A stretch of DNA of 64,000 nucleotides from Boesenbergia rotunda (taxonomy: Eukaryota > Streptophyta > Magnoliopsida > Zingiberales > Zingiberaceae). This document shows positions 25,022 to 37,414 of the stretch, piece by piece. The stretch spans positions 1-64,000 of the forward strand of contig JAGFNQ010002301.1 of NCBI GenBank assembly GCA_024364735.1, given 5' to 3'. The position numbers and the translations under genes were made by a program. How positions within the stretch are numbered: position 1 is the first letter of the stretch; the number at the start of each line of letters is the position of its first letter. The notes beneath the pieces are model-generated. The model was not told where the DNA came from. It saw only the letters and a list, made by a program, of their open reading frames with translations, and did no database searches.

Positions 25022-25210
25022 TGCATCCAAAGCAAAAACCCTAACCAGCGCCTCCCTCTTCTCCATTTCTTCCCTACAGATTCTCCATCCTAAAGAAACC
25101 CAAACCAAGGAAATCGATGGCTCGACCATTTCCCTCTTCTCTATTTCTTCCCGTTACAATGTCCATCCTAAACAAACCCTAACCAGTGAAATCCATCGCT
25201 CTACCTATCC
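25022..25210. repeat. subterminal ~95-bp tandem duplication
   Basis: AACCCTAACCAG, CTCTTCTCCATTTCTTCCC or similar, and TCCATCCTAAA recur about 95 bases apart inside the left end of the MULE. Subterminal repeats are common in Mutator elements. No coding function is visible. Confidence 0.55.
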
Positions 25211-25843
25211 ACGCCGAGGAGGAGACTGAAGCAAGATCATACCCATCGAGATCCATCGATCGGGAGTAGCGAGATATCAACCGAGAGCAAACGATCGACG
25301 AGGAAAGTGAAGTAAGCGTCGACGTCGAAGACAGAGTCGAAGACACACAATCACCTTAAAAAATAGTAAATTTTTTTTAATTTTTATAGTCTTTTTTAAT
25401 CTATTAGTCGTATTTTGTTTGATTGAATTTTCACATATCTCATTATTTATATTTTATTGGTTTTTGGTCGGATTTTTTGAGATGGAGGTGAAATCTTGAG
25501 ATAGCGCGTGTAGGCTTGTTCGCTTACGCTTGCTCCTCCAACTCCAACTACTACAGGAAAGAATCCACCTCCATCTCAAAAATTCATTTTATGAATCATA
25601 TCTTCCTCTTTTGGAAGTTGGAATTCCTGAGAAATTATATTGTGTTTCACTCCCTAAAGATAATTTTATAATATTTGAATATAAATAAAGGCCAATAATA
25701 TTTGAATGAGTATATTATTCCTCATTTATGCTGTGTTATGAAATTAAATATAATTTATCAAATTTATTTAAATTGATATCGTGTTATGATTGATTATGAA
25801 ATTGTATAGACTTTTCCAATGCAATTTCTCAATCACTCAGGTG

Positions 25844-26184
25844 ACAGATTTTGATCAGTTTGTTAGAGAAATGGAATATGGATCTGGATCTTCAAATTTT
25901 TCATTTCTGGGTAGTTGCAAGTATAAAGAAGACCTCTATATGATTTCAATTTTTAATGGCTTCAGTCTAATGGAGTTGTTTGTTAATCTTGGAAGAAAAT
26001 GTGAGGAGATTGTTCCACAAAATGTGCTTTTGTAATATCTTGCACCACATCAAAATATGTATGTGACATTGCATGAAGATGATGATGTCCGGATTATGAC
26101 ACATCTTTACACGTCTATGAGATTGACAATAATTAATATGAGAGCGGTGGAAAAAGATCACATGAGTGCCCACAGTCTCGAGAG
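25844..26184 (+). pseudogene. MULE transposase 5' exon (PB1-like region) with an early stop
   Basis: An AG at 25842 precedes an open stretch starting VTDFDQFVREMEYG. The frame meets TAA at 26033-26035 and then continues open as YLAPHQNMYVTLHEDDDVRI to a GT donor at 26185. Its phase fits the next exon exactly: AG plus G gives Arg, then FETEEE. The part after the stop resembles the PB1-like segment found at the N-terminus of many plant MULE transposases. A start at ATG 26057, downstream of the stop, would give an N-terminally shortened protein of about 649 residues. Whether the stop is a lesion or the exon is misread cannot be settled here. Confidence 0.6.
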
Positions 26185-26557
26185 GTAAAAAATTTCTACC
26201 TTGATTTTTTTCTGCATGTAGATATTAATGATGATAAAATTTATTTTTTTGATTTGCTTGATATGTCGTTGTAAAGTACAATTATTGATGATTGTTTAGT
26301 TATTTATCATGGAAATATATTGTGGGTGTGGTTTTTTCTTGTGAATCTTGAACATATGTAAAGTCATTGCCCTCGTGGAATTATGTAAAGTCATTGCATC
26401 CCAAAGGTTAAGTCTTTAATTTTAGTTTAGGTTTGTTAATATATTACATAAAGTACTCTCCCAAAGGTTAAGTCTTTAATTTTGGTGTATGGATAGTAGG
26501 TTAATTATAATTATTTTATGCTTATAATGATATTATACTCATTGTTAAATTGATAAG

Positions 26558-28468
26558 GTTTGAAACTGAAGAAGAGACACAGACTAATAATGATGGATAT
26601 CTTGAAGTGGGTTTGGTAAGAAATTCCATAGATGCTTGGAGTCATTGCATCCGTGGAGAGGGCCAGATATTCAAGGATGCTACAGAATTTCGAAAATGTG
26701 CTAAAAATTATGCAGTTGCTATGAGACGATCGTTTTTGTATAAAAAGAATGATAATAAGAAGGTTATTCTTGTCTGTAGCGAAAACAACTGTTCTTGGAG
26801 AATATATGCTTCAAGACATAAAGCTGACAAACTTTTTGGCATTAGAAAATGCAATCTAATACATACTTGTGGAGATGACAATCTTCGTAGTAGAGGACAT
26901 CCTAAAGCTGATGCTGCCTGGGTTTCCAATGTTGTGATAGATAGATTGAGGGGAGAGCCCTCGTATCGACCATGCACAATGTTGAAAGATATTCATAGAG
27001 ATTATGGGGCCGAGCTTAATTACAACAGAGTTTGGAAAGGGAAGGAATTGGCAATGCATGACATTCATGGTGCAGAGGAGGGGTCTTATGATAGATTACG
27101 ATGGTATTATAGTGCTATCAAAGAAACTAATCCTGGAAGTTTTGTCGAGTGTGAAATTGATCATTGTGGTAATAAATTTAAACGGTTATTCATCTGCTTC
27201 AATGCATGTGCAATTGGTTTTATCAATGGATGTAGACCCTTGGTTTTCTTAGATGACACTCACATAAAGAATAAATACAAAGGATGCATTTTGGTTCCTG
27301 TGGCAAAGGATGCTAATGATGATCTTTTCACATTAGCATATTCAGTTGTAGATGCTGAAAATGATAATAATTGGGGATGGTTCTGTTTCCAACTTAAAAG
27401 TGCCCTGCTTTCGCATTCCTATATTGAGTTCCATGAGTTCACCTTTTTTTCTGATAGACATCCTGGGATAATCAAGGCTATTCAGATAATATTCCCAGAT
27501 AGTCATCATGCCTACTGTTTGAGGCATTTAGTAGACAATTTCGTGAAACAGATTTGGCTAATGGCATATTTGTGTTAGGAAAACATTGCTTTTTGAATAA
27601 TACTAGTTTATGTACTATTTTTTTTGTTATTTGAATGTAGGTCATGCGAAGGTACCCACTTCATAACAAAAAATATTGGTCATCTATTTTCAAAAAAGCT
27701 ACATATGCCCTATCGACACAAGAATTTGAAGAATATGTTAACATGATAGTAGGGTCAATGCCACTTGCCAAAGAATTTATAGTATCTTCGTGTCCAGAAA
27801 GTTGGGCAAATGCATATTTTCTAGGAAATCGGTGGGGTGTCATGAATAATAACATAGCTGAGTCTTGGAATAATTGGGTTAAAGCAGCACGATTTCTTCC
27901 TATCGTGGCCATGGTCGATCACATATGGATTCAAATTATGGATATGATGCACAGACGACGTGAAGCAACAATGGAGATGGTTAAAAGATTGAGTCCATCA
28001 AAGGAGAATGCTCTTGCAAAAACATATGCTGAATCTCGTAGTTTGATAGTGCGCAAGGCATGTGGTTGGAGTTTTGAAGTTGTGGATGAGAATAAATCAT
28101 TTACTGTTGATTTGTCTGCTCGGACTTGTTCGTGCAAAGCATGGCAGATTAATAGGTTTCTATGCAAACATGTATGTTCAACAATAGAGTCAAAGTCATT
28201 ATCAGTATATGATTTCTGTGACAAGTACTTTAAAATAGAGTTGTATCGTGAAAGCTACAAAGGAATCGTAAATCCGATCCCTACATGTCATATGTCTGAG
28301 TACAATCTCGAGCAGCAATTTGTAATCAATGCTCCCATTGTTCGAAGCCAACCAGGCAGAAGAAGAACTCAAAGGATACCTTCGCAAGTCGAAAAACGTG
28401 TGACAAAGTGTGGTCGGTGTCATGGGCGAGGTCATAACCGACGCAGTTGCAAAGAAGCCATTAACTAA
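26558..28468 (+). CDS. MULE (MuDR-type) transposase, main exons
   Basis: Two exons, 26558 to about 27551 and 27641-28468. The N-terminal part holds the MuDR DNA-binding domain with conserved cysteines (FKDATEFRKCAKNYAV, then VCSENNCSWRIYASR). The DDE core is complete: FLDDTH (Asp codon at 27252), FFSDRHPGI (Asp at 27453), the CLRH motif before the intron, and NNNIAESWN (Glu at 27860). A SWIM zinc finger (CSCKAWQ...LCKHVC) starts at 28127 and a CCHC knuckle (CGRCHGRGHNRRSC) at 28409. The expected donor after FVKQ reads CAG|ATTTGG instead of CAG|GT. A GTGAAA nine bases upstream (exon end 27542) would splice in frame and lose only VKQ. The enzyme cuts and joins element ends. The catalytic residues are all present, but the gene is probably impaired. 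Confidence 0.88.
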
Positions 28469-28879
28469 CTCTACTTTTATTTTGTGAAAATAGTATGAAA
28501 CTGTTTGATTTACAAGTAAAATATTGAATTCTGAAATTTCTTTTAATGAGCATGTATATTTGATATCTAATACATTTTCCAATTTACAGGAAAAAGAGGA
28601 TGATAGAACAAGCAAGAAGCAAGGATGTACCTAAGAGAAGGAGTACTCGAGCCAGTGCAATTATTCAGGCGTGCTCTTGGTGTAATGGTCCTTTAATATT
28701 ATGTTATGTTAGTGATGTTTATGTACCGGGAACTGTTTATGTAATGTGGGCTTGATACTAGTTGATGTTTAAGCTTGGTGTGATATCTGTATTTCATAGT
28801 TTTGGTAAATGACTCGTATTTGTTGTTGTTATTGTGTTAGTTCAGTTGTGAACATGAATGTTAGTTCAGTTATGAAACT

Positions 28880-31800
28880 TAATGCTTTTGATATATATTC
28901 TTTATTGTGTGAGTTCAGTTATGAAACTGAATGTTTGTTCAGTTATGAAAATAAATGTTTGTTCAGTTATGAAACTCATTGTTATGATTTGTGTACTCTT
29001 TATGTGCATGACATATGTGGGATATACAAAGGAGATGCTGTCAGAATTTCAGCCGAAATTGAGTACAGATCAGCAGAAATTGAGTACAGATTGACGAAAA
29101 TCGAGTACAAGGTTAGGAAACCTATACCTCTCTCATGGTCTTGATGCAAAGTCCATTGTAGTTGAGTCGAAGGTTAGGAAAACAAGATAGGATCATGATA
29201 TATGCCCTATTATTTGACTATCTAAGAGTTGGCAAGGCCATTGAGATTTTGAGTACAAATTGATACAATCTCGGTACACATTGGCTGAAATCGAGTACAA
29301 ATCAGCCCAAATTGAGTACATATTGATGAAAATCGAGTACAAGGATAGGAAACATATACCTCTCTCATGATCATGATGCAAAGTCCATTGTAGTTGAGTC
29401 GAAGGTTAGGAAAACAAGATAGGATCATGATATATGCCCTATTATTTGACAATCCAAGAGTTGGCAAGGCCATGGGGATTTTGAGTACAAATTGATGCAA
29501 TCTCGGTACACATTGGCTGAAATCGAGTACAAATCAGCCCAAATTGAGTATAAATTTATGCAAATCGAGTACAAGGTTAGAAAACACATACCTCTCTCAT
29601 GATCTTGATGTAAAGTCCATTGTAGATAGAGTCCAAGGTTAGGAAAACCAAGATAGGATCATGATATATGCCCATGGCCTTGCCAACTCTTGGATTCTAA
29701 CTACAATGGACTCTAACTACAATGGACTTTCCTAACCTTGGACTCTAACTACAATGGACTTTGCATCAAGATCATGAGAGAGGTATATGTTTTCTAACCT
29801 TGTACTCGATTTGCATAAATTTATACTCAATTTGGGCTGATTTGTACTCGATTTCAGCCAATGTGTACCGAAATTGCATCAATTTGTACTCAAAATCCCC
29901 ATGGCCTTGCCAACTCTTGGATTGTCAAATAATAGGGCATATATCATGATCCTATCTTGTTTTCCTAACCTTCGACTCAACTACAATGGACTTTGCATCA
30001 AGACCATGAGAGAGGTAAGTGATACCTCTCTCATGATCCTATCTTGGTTTTCCTAACCTTGGACTCTAACTACAATGGACTTTGCATCAAGATCATGAGA
30101 GAGGTATATGTTTTCTAACCTTATACTCGATTTGCATAAATTTATACACAATTTGGGCTGATTTGTACTCGATTTAGCCAATGTGTACCGAATTGCATCA
30201 ATTTGTACTCAAAATCCCCATGGCCTTGCCAACTCTTGGATTGTCAAATAATAGGGCATATATCATGATCCTATCTTGTTTTCCTAACCTTCGACTCAAC
30301 TACAATGGACTTTGCATCAAGACCATGAGAGAGGTAAGTGATACCTCTCTCATGATCCTATCTTGGTTTTCCTAACCTTGGACTCTAACTACAATGGACT
30401 TTGCATCAAGATCATGAGAGAGGTATATGTTTTCTAACCTTGTACTCGATTTGCATAAATTTATACTCAATTTGGGCTGATTTGTACTCGATTTCAGCCA
30501 ATGTGTACCGAGATTGCATCAATTTGTACTCAAAATCCCCATGGCCTTGCCAACTCTTGGATTGTCAAATAATAGGGCATATATCATGATCCTATCTTGT
30601 TTTCCTAACCTTCGACTCAACTACAATGGACTTTGCATCAAGACCATGAGAGAGGTAAGTGATACCTCTCTCATGATCCTATCTTGGTTTTCCTAACCTT
30701 GGACTCTAACTACAATGGACTTTGCATCAAGATCATGAGAGAGGTATATGTTTTCTAACCTTATACTCGATTTGCATAAATTTATACTCAATTTGGGCTG
30801 ATTTGTACTCGATTTCAGCCAATGTGTACCGAGATTGCATCAATTTGTACTCAAAATCCCCATGGCCTTGCCAACTCTTGGATTGTCAAATAATAGGGCA
30901 TATATCATGATCCTATCTTGTTTTCCTAACCTTCGACTCAACTACAATGGACTTTGCATCAAGACCATGAGAGAGGTAAGTGATACCTCTCTCATGATCC
31001 TATCTTGGTTTTCCTAACCTTGGACTCTAACTACAATGGACTTTGCATCAAGATCATGAGAGAGGTATATGTTTTCTAACCTTGTACTCGATTTGCATAA
31101 ATTTATACTCAATTTGGGCTGATTTGTACTCGATTTCAGCCAATGTGTACCGAAATTGCATCAATTTGTACTCAAAATCCCCATGGCCTTGCCAACTCTT
31201 GGATTGTCAAATAATAGGGCATATATCATGATCCTATCTTGTTTTCCTAACCTTCGACTCAACTACAATGGACTTTGCATCAAGACCATGAGAGAGGTAA
31301 GTGATACCTCTCTCATGATCCTATCTTGGTTTTCCTAACCTTGGACTCTAACTACAATGGACTTTGCATCAAGATCATGAGAGAGGTATATGTTTTCTAA
31401 CCTTGTACTCGATTTGCATAAATTTATACTCAATTTGGGCTGATTTGTACTTGATTTCAGCAAATGTGTACCGAGATTGCATCAATTTGTACTCAAAATC
31501 CCCATGGCCTTGCCAACTCTTGGATTGTCAAATAATAGGGCATATATCATGATCCTATCTTGTTTTCCTAACCTTCGACTCAACTACAATGGACTTTGCA
31601 TCAAGACCATGAGAGAGGTAAGTGATACCTCTCTCATGATCCTATCTTGGTTTTCCTAACTTTGGACTCTAACTACAATGGACTTTGCATCAAGATCATG
31701 AGAGAGGTATATGTTTTCTAACCTTATACTCGATTTGCATAAATTTATACTCAATTTGGGCTGATTTGTACTCGATTTCAGCCAATGTGTACCGAAATTG

Positions 31801-33430
31801 CATCAATTTGTACTCAAAATCCCCATGGCCTTGCCAGCTCTTGGATTGTCAAATAATAGGGCATATATCATGATCCTATCTTGTTTTCCTAACCTTCGAC
31901 TCAACTACAATGGACTTTGCATCAAGACCATGAGAGAGGTAAGTGATACCTCTCTCATGATCCTATCTTGGTTTTCCTAACCTTGGACTCTAACTACAAT
32001 GGACTTTGCATCAAGATCATGAGAGAGGTATATGTTTTCTAACCTTGTACTCGATTTGCATAAATTTATACTCAATTTGGGCTGATTTGTACTCGATTTC
32101 AGCCAATGTGTACCGAAATTGCATCAATTTGTACTCAAAATCCCCATGGCCTTGCCAACTCTTGGATTGTCAAATAATAGGGCATATATCATGATCCTAT
32201 CTTGGTTTTCCTAACCTTGGACTCTAACTACAATGGACTTTGCATCAAGATCATGAGAGAGGTATATGTTTTCTAACCTTGTACTCGATTTGCATAAATT
32301 TATACTCAATTTGGGCTGATTTGTACTCGATTTCAGCCAATGTGTACCGAAATTGCATCAATTTGTACTCAAAATCCCCATGGCCTTGCCAACTCTTGGA
32401 TTGTCAAATAATAGGGCATATATCATGATCCTATCTTGTTTTCCTAACCTTGGACTCTAACTACAATGGACTTTGCATCAAGATCATGAGAGAGGTATAT
32501 GTTTTCTAACCTTATACTCGATTTGCATAAATTTATACTCAATTTGGGCTGATTTGTACTCGATTTCAGCCAATGTGTACCGAAATTGCATCAATTTGTA
32601 CTCAAAATCCCCATGGCCTTGCCAACTCTTGGATTGTCAAATAATAGGGCATATATCATGATCCTATCTTGGTTTTCCTAACCTTGGACTCTAACTACAA
32701 TGGACTTTGCATCAAGATCATGAGAGAGGTATATGTTTTCTAACCTTGTACTCGATTTGCATAAATTTATACTCAATTTGGGCTGATTTGTACTCGATTT
32801 CAGCCAATGTGTACCGAGATTGCATCAATTTGTACTCAAAATCCCCATGGCCTTGCCAACTCTTGGATTGTCAAATAATAGGGCATATATCATGATCCTA
32901 TCTTGTTTTCCTAACCTTCGACTCAACTACAATGGACTTTGCATCATGATCATGAGAGAGGTATAGGTTTCCTATCCTTGTACTCGATTTTCATCAATAT
33001 GTACTCAATTTGGGCTGATTTGTACTCGATTTCAGCCAATGTGTACCGAGATTGTATCAATTTGTACTCAAAATCTCAATGGCCTTGCCAACTCTTAGAT
33101 AGTCAAATAATAGGGCATATATCATGATCCTATCTTGTTTTCCTAACCTTCGACTCAACTACAATGGACTTTGCATCAAGACCATGAGAGAGGTATAGGT
33201 TTCCTAACCTTGTACTCGATTTTCGTCAATCTGTACTCAATTTCTGCTGATCTGTACTCAATTTCGGATGAAATTCTGACAGCATCTCCTTTGTATATCC
33301 CACATATGTCATGCACATAAAGAGTACACAAATCATAACAATGAGTTTCATAACTGAACAAACATTTATTTTCATAACTGAACAAACATTCAGTTTCATA
33401 ACTGAGCTCACACAACAATAAATACTCAAG
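28880..33430. repeat. large palindrome with expanded tandem array inside the MULE
   Basis: The left arm (about 28880-29670) is the reverse complement of the outer right arm. For example, 28905-29200 matches 33430-33130 almost base for base. The axis lies near 29680. The left arm has about two ~235-bp units. The right arm has seven ~321-bp units (starting near 29761, 30082, 30401, 30722, 31043, 31364 and 31685), then four of about 234 bp (near 32006, 32240, 32473 and 32707) and a partial one from 32939. The long unit equals the short one plus about 87 bases. The array fills the gap between the 3' ends of the two convergent MULE genes. Confidence 0.93.
29780..29900. repeat. 21-bp sub-repeats within each array unit (first example)
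   Basis: Five copies of a GTACTCGATTT-like core, each followed by a 10-base spacer, are spaced exactly 21 bases apart (GTACTCGATTT, ATACTCAATTT, GTACTCGATTT, GTACCGAAATT, GTACTCAAAAT). The same block recurs in every unit of the array to about 33075 and, inverted, in the left arm. Confidence 0.85.
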
Positions 33431-33905
33431 ATTTATAGGAACTGTCTTCTATGAAACCCACTCTGCTCCAACACAGCAAGTGAAGAATATATATCACAAA
33501 GCAAGTAAGAATACATACTCTACCTGAACACTTTGAATCTCAGATCATATCAAATGCAAGTGAAGAGCAATCAAAATCATCAAGTAAGAAATGAAATAGA
33601 ATGTCGAATGCATCAGAAAAAGAAATGCCCAATAAGATCACATTGACATCACTTAGCACATAATCATGCATAATTTTTTCCACAACAAATCATCCATAAT
33701 CAGCAACAAAACATCCATAATAATCCATAATCACATATTTTCCATATTTCAACAACAAAACATCCACTTTCCATAACATTCAGCAACTCACAACCATAAT
33801 TACATAGGCTAAAGGTGATGAAGATTAGAATATCTGCAGATACACCAACTTACAACAAATATACGTTTTCCACCAAAATTCATAATCACATGAGATTAGA
33901 AAAGT

Positions 33906-36577
33906 CTACTTCTTCATAATTCCATTTTCATCTGACAGAATAATTGCTGCCATGTGTGCCCGATACGCATCCATCTTTACCTCTTTTTCATAATTCCATA
34001 TTACATCATCATCAAGCGCTAGACACTCAATCCACAAACAAGTAAAAACACCACAATCGAGTGTCTCGCCTTGGTGACGACACTTTGTTTTCATTACTGT
34101 TATTTTACCAAGGTCAAAGCCTGAGAAATTTTTCATGTATCCAGCCAAAAATTCAGCCTGCAAATATTGATTCAGCTGTGAAATTTAAGTTTTAAGAGTT
34201 ATTGAAATACAAATGATGAAACTTACATAAACTTTGGCTGTCCCGAAAGCAGCTGGATGAGGCTTGGAGTTCATGGTCTTGAATTTGCCTTCTCTTGTTG
34301 AATAGAATAATAGATACCAATGTCATCCATAGTTCAAGGGAAAAATAATATATCTGCATCTTGTAAATAAATCTTCATTGAGATGTTTTAATTGATTCCT
34401 TGTCACTGAAGTAAGTTTTCCAACAAATTCTTCATACTCTCCCTTCCGCAGCAATCGATTACTCCTATGTCCTTCCAATTTATGAAGGACTTCTCTCTAC
34501 ATGTAGAAATAGAGTCATATTTCTCATTGTAAACAAAAATTAAAGAATTCATTTGTAAGGTCAAAGAACACCACAAACCTGAACACCCATGTCCATGCCA
34601 AAAATTTCAAACCCTTTCTTGACACTTTGCTTTCTCATTATTCTCATGTAACAATCAATAATTTCGGATCCAACTGGATTACGAAATAAGAATTCACAGA
34701 ATTGGAGGCCATCAAGGACCACATCATCTTCCTCCCACACAACCACACTGTAAATTTGAAAATTTATATAATATTTCACTATAAAGGACTAATATTCTAG
34801 AAAAGGAAACATGTACAAGATTAACATACTCTAACTTATCTCGAGAAAGATATTCTGTTACCATCTCTCGCTCTTCATCAGTTGCTTCTTCATATCCACA
34901 AAAATTTCTCGTTTCTCTATATTTATTCATCACATCCGCAACAGCATCCCTTCCAATTGTAGCAACATCTATAGTCGTCTCTCCCTATGTAGATAGATTT
35001 AAGAACATAAGAATAAAATAGAAACACGGTTAACAATAAATAAATAAAATTAACTCTATTTTACCGTTTCCAGCACTATTGGGTCTACAATTGATGCTAA
35101 CACCTCTTTGCCTGCCTTCCTCCTACGTTTAGGTGTTGTACTCGGCGGCGTAACATATATTTCAGCCTTTTTGTTCTTCATTCTGTCTGCCCTTGTCCTA
35201 ACCGTCATTGCAATAGAGGACACAAATTGCTCTACTATATTCTTTTCAACCGACACTTCAACAAACCCAGCCATTTCACCTTCAATGGAGTCTTTAACTT
35301 CAACTCTCTTGTTGTATTCTGACCCACTGATATCATCAGTCTGTGGATGTAGCTCACCACCAAACTCTTTCTCCATTGCTTCAGTATTGGCCCAACTTGT
35401 GCCAGCAATCAATCCACCACATTTAACACATTCTGAGCCCTGAAAAAATTACAAGATTCTTGTAGCAAATAAATATTTTCTCAACTTCATTTAACAAAAT
35501 ACTTATTTAATGATAATATTACCGAAAAACTTGCTCGCCTATGATGAAACAGTATATCTTCATCCGAAAATGGTACAATGGATAACACCTTTTCACAATT
35601 AAAATTAAAAGGTCACTACAATTCATCATATTTGAGTATGTCTACTATAAAATATGAACTTACTTTACTATAGTCAATGGAATTCAATAACCTCTCCGCT
35701 AAATCAGGTTTGTTAGGTATCTTACTTTCCCCCCAACGGAACAACCTGGGAAAAGTATGTAGCGAACGTACTACTCCAAGAGAAGGTATTCTTTCATATA
35801 ACCATCCCTAAATAAATAAATTTATTAGTATAACAGAACAAAACATAATAAAAGCATACTAAAAAAACTCACCATCAATCCAACAGTTGAACCATCTAAA
35901 TACTTCTTTCTGCTAACATCACCCTTTCCAATATATCTGAAAATTTGATTGCTCAAAAATCTATAAGCCGCATCTCCCCACGAATAATCAAAGAAGGTGG
36001 TCAGGTCATCAATGTATGACATAATGAATCGAGGTGTTGAGTAGTTGGCCACAGGAAAAATGATACAATTAAACACTAAACAAATAAACATCCGAACAAA
36101 ATCATCCACATCTGAGTTACTCTCTGATCCAGCTAAAGAGGATAGTCTATCATAGATTGCACTTCTGGTCACGTTGCCAACTTTCCCAGAGAAATACTGA
36201 GCAACAAATTTAAACTCCAAATTCACATCTAAATCAACTGGTTGCCCTGCATAACGTAAGCCAAGAACAATGGAAAATTCTGGTGATGTAAAGGGAACAA
36301 CAATATTTTCACCAAACACAAATGAATGAGATTGCAACTGAAATCTTTTTAAAATTATATCAACTCTGGAACTGCTGATCGCCAATTTGGGCATCTTAAG
36401 CCATATACCAAATGGAGTGTTTTGAATACTCTCCTTTTGCTTATCAGTTATTTTCGGTCCCACTTCATCCATCACAGCTCTAAAAAAAGTAGGTGAACAC
36501 CGAAACTGAGCTTTTTTCCCACTGTTAACCTCTTTAGCATCTTTGTTATTCTTTGCTTCTTTCTTAGTCTTCACCAT
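33906..36577 (-). pseudogene. ULP1-like (C48) protease gene of the MULE, one in-frame stop
   Basis: Eight exons join in phase on the minus strand: 35873-36577, 35664-35807, 35523-35588, 35065-35439, 34830-34984, 34579-34747, 34227-34496 and 33906-34157. They make 712 codons with a single internal stop (TGA, 34325-34323). The N-terminal 235 residues (SPTFFRAVMDEVG, TPFGIWLKMPKL) resemble the DUF1985-type domain common in plant transposon ULP genes. Exons 2-4 add GWLYERIPSLG and a Lys/Arg-rich stretch. The C-terminus is a SUMO-protease-like C48 domain: HWYLL carries the expected histidine, the acid position seems to be Asn (TMNS), and QGETLDCGVF carries the glutamine and the catalytic cysteine (codon at 34055). 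The stop falls where Trp is usual, directly before the histidine. The role of such proteases in transposition is unknown. Confidence 0.87.
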
Positions 36578-37189
36578 CTTTGATTCTGTTCAACCCTTAC
36601 TCAAAATATCCAACACAATTTTAGTATTTAGACCATAAAGTAAACTGAAAATTAATCAAGTAAACATTTGCCTACTTACAAACAATAAACATTCAATTTA
36701 ATAATAATAGAAAAAATTTAATATCATCATTAAACATGAACAATTGCCTATTTATCTATAGAAATGGCAATTGCTGACAATTGCCTATTTACCTCCCTCT
36801 CACCACTTATCTATAATCAAGGAATTCTTAAATTTTTAAAGAATGATGCAAATAGTATTGATAAATTGAAATCTCATAGGAATAGTAACAATATACTCAT
36901 AATAGGGCGAAGTTGTACTTAATCAATCACTAATCTTTGTTTAAACGAATAGGGAAATAAGAAAGATGATAATTAGAGAGTTCCGACTAATAGATAAAAA
37001 ATCTACAAAAAAATGCCTGGCTTCAACTCTATCTCCGGCGACAAAGCTTGATTCAGTCTCCTCGTTGGTGGGTTGATGGATCTACACGGCTATAATCTTG
37101 CTTCACATTGTCTCGGGAAGAAATGGGGGAGAGGAAAATGGTCGACTTGCCTTGATTTCGCTGATTAGGGTTTACGAGATTAAGTCGTC

Positions 37190-37360
37190 AAGAAATTTGG
37201 GAAGAAGGAAACGCCGGAGAGGAAGCTGGCTTGATTTCGCCGGTGAAGGACGCCGAGAATGTGTCGTCAAGAACTCGCGGGAGAAGGAAATTGAGGAGAG
37301 GAAGCTGGCTTGATTTCGCCGGTGAAGGACGCCGAGATTGTGTCGGGAAGAAAACAGGGG
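37190..37360. repeat. ~79-bp tandem repeat at the right end of the MULE
   Basis: GGAAGCTGGCTTGATTTCGC followed by CGGTGAAGGACGCCGAGA occurs at about 37221 and 37300, preceded by a partial unit. It lies upstream of the ULP1-like gene, in the probable promoter or leader region. The open frames here follow from the repeat. Confidence 0.75.
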
Positions 37361-37414
37361 AAAACGAAGCTGCGGGAGAAGAAATGCGGGAAAATCAAAA
37401 GCGGGAAAAGTAAG

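Noticed and set aside
26708..28615. Minus-strand frames opposite the MULE transposase
   Set aside because: Antisense shadows of a gene with complete DDE, SWIM and CCHC motifs on the plus strand.
29761..33127. Repeated 60-62 codon open frames in the array, with a heptad-like peptide pattern
   Set aside because: They begin at TTG, not ATG, exist only because the DNA repeats, and have no splice or promoter context. Treated as repeat, not protein.
29150..33430. CRISPR-like appearance (regular repeats)
   Set aside because: Plant nuclear DNA. Units are hundreds of bases with no unique spacers, and they lie inside a MULE.
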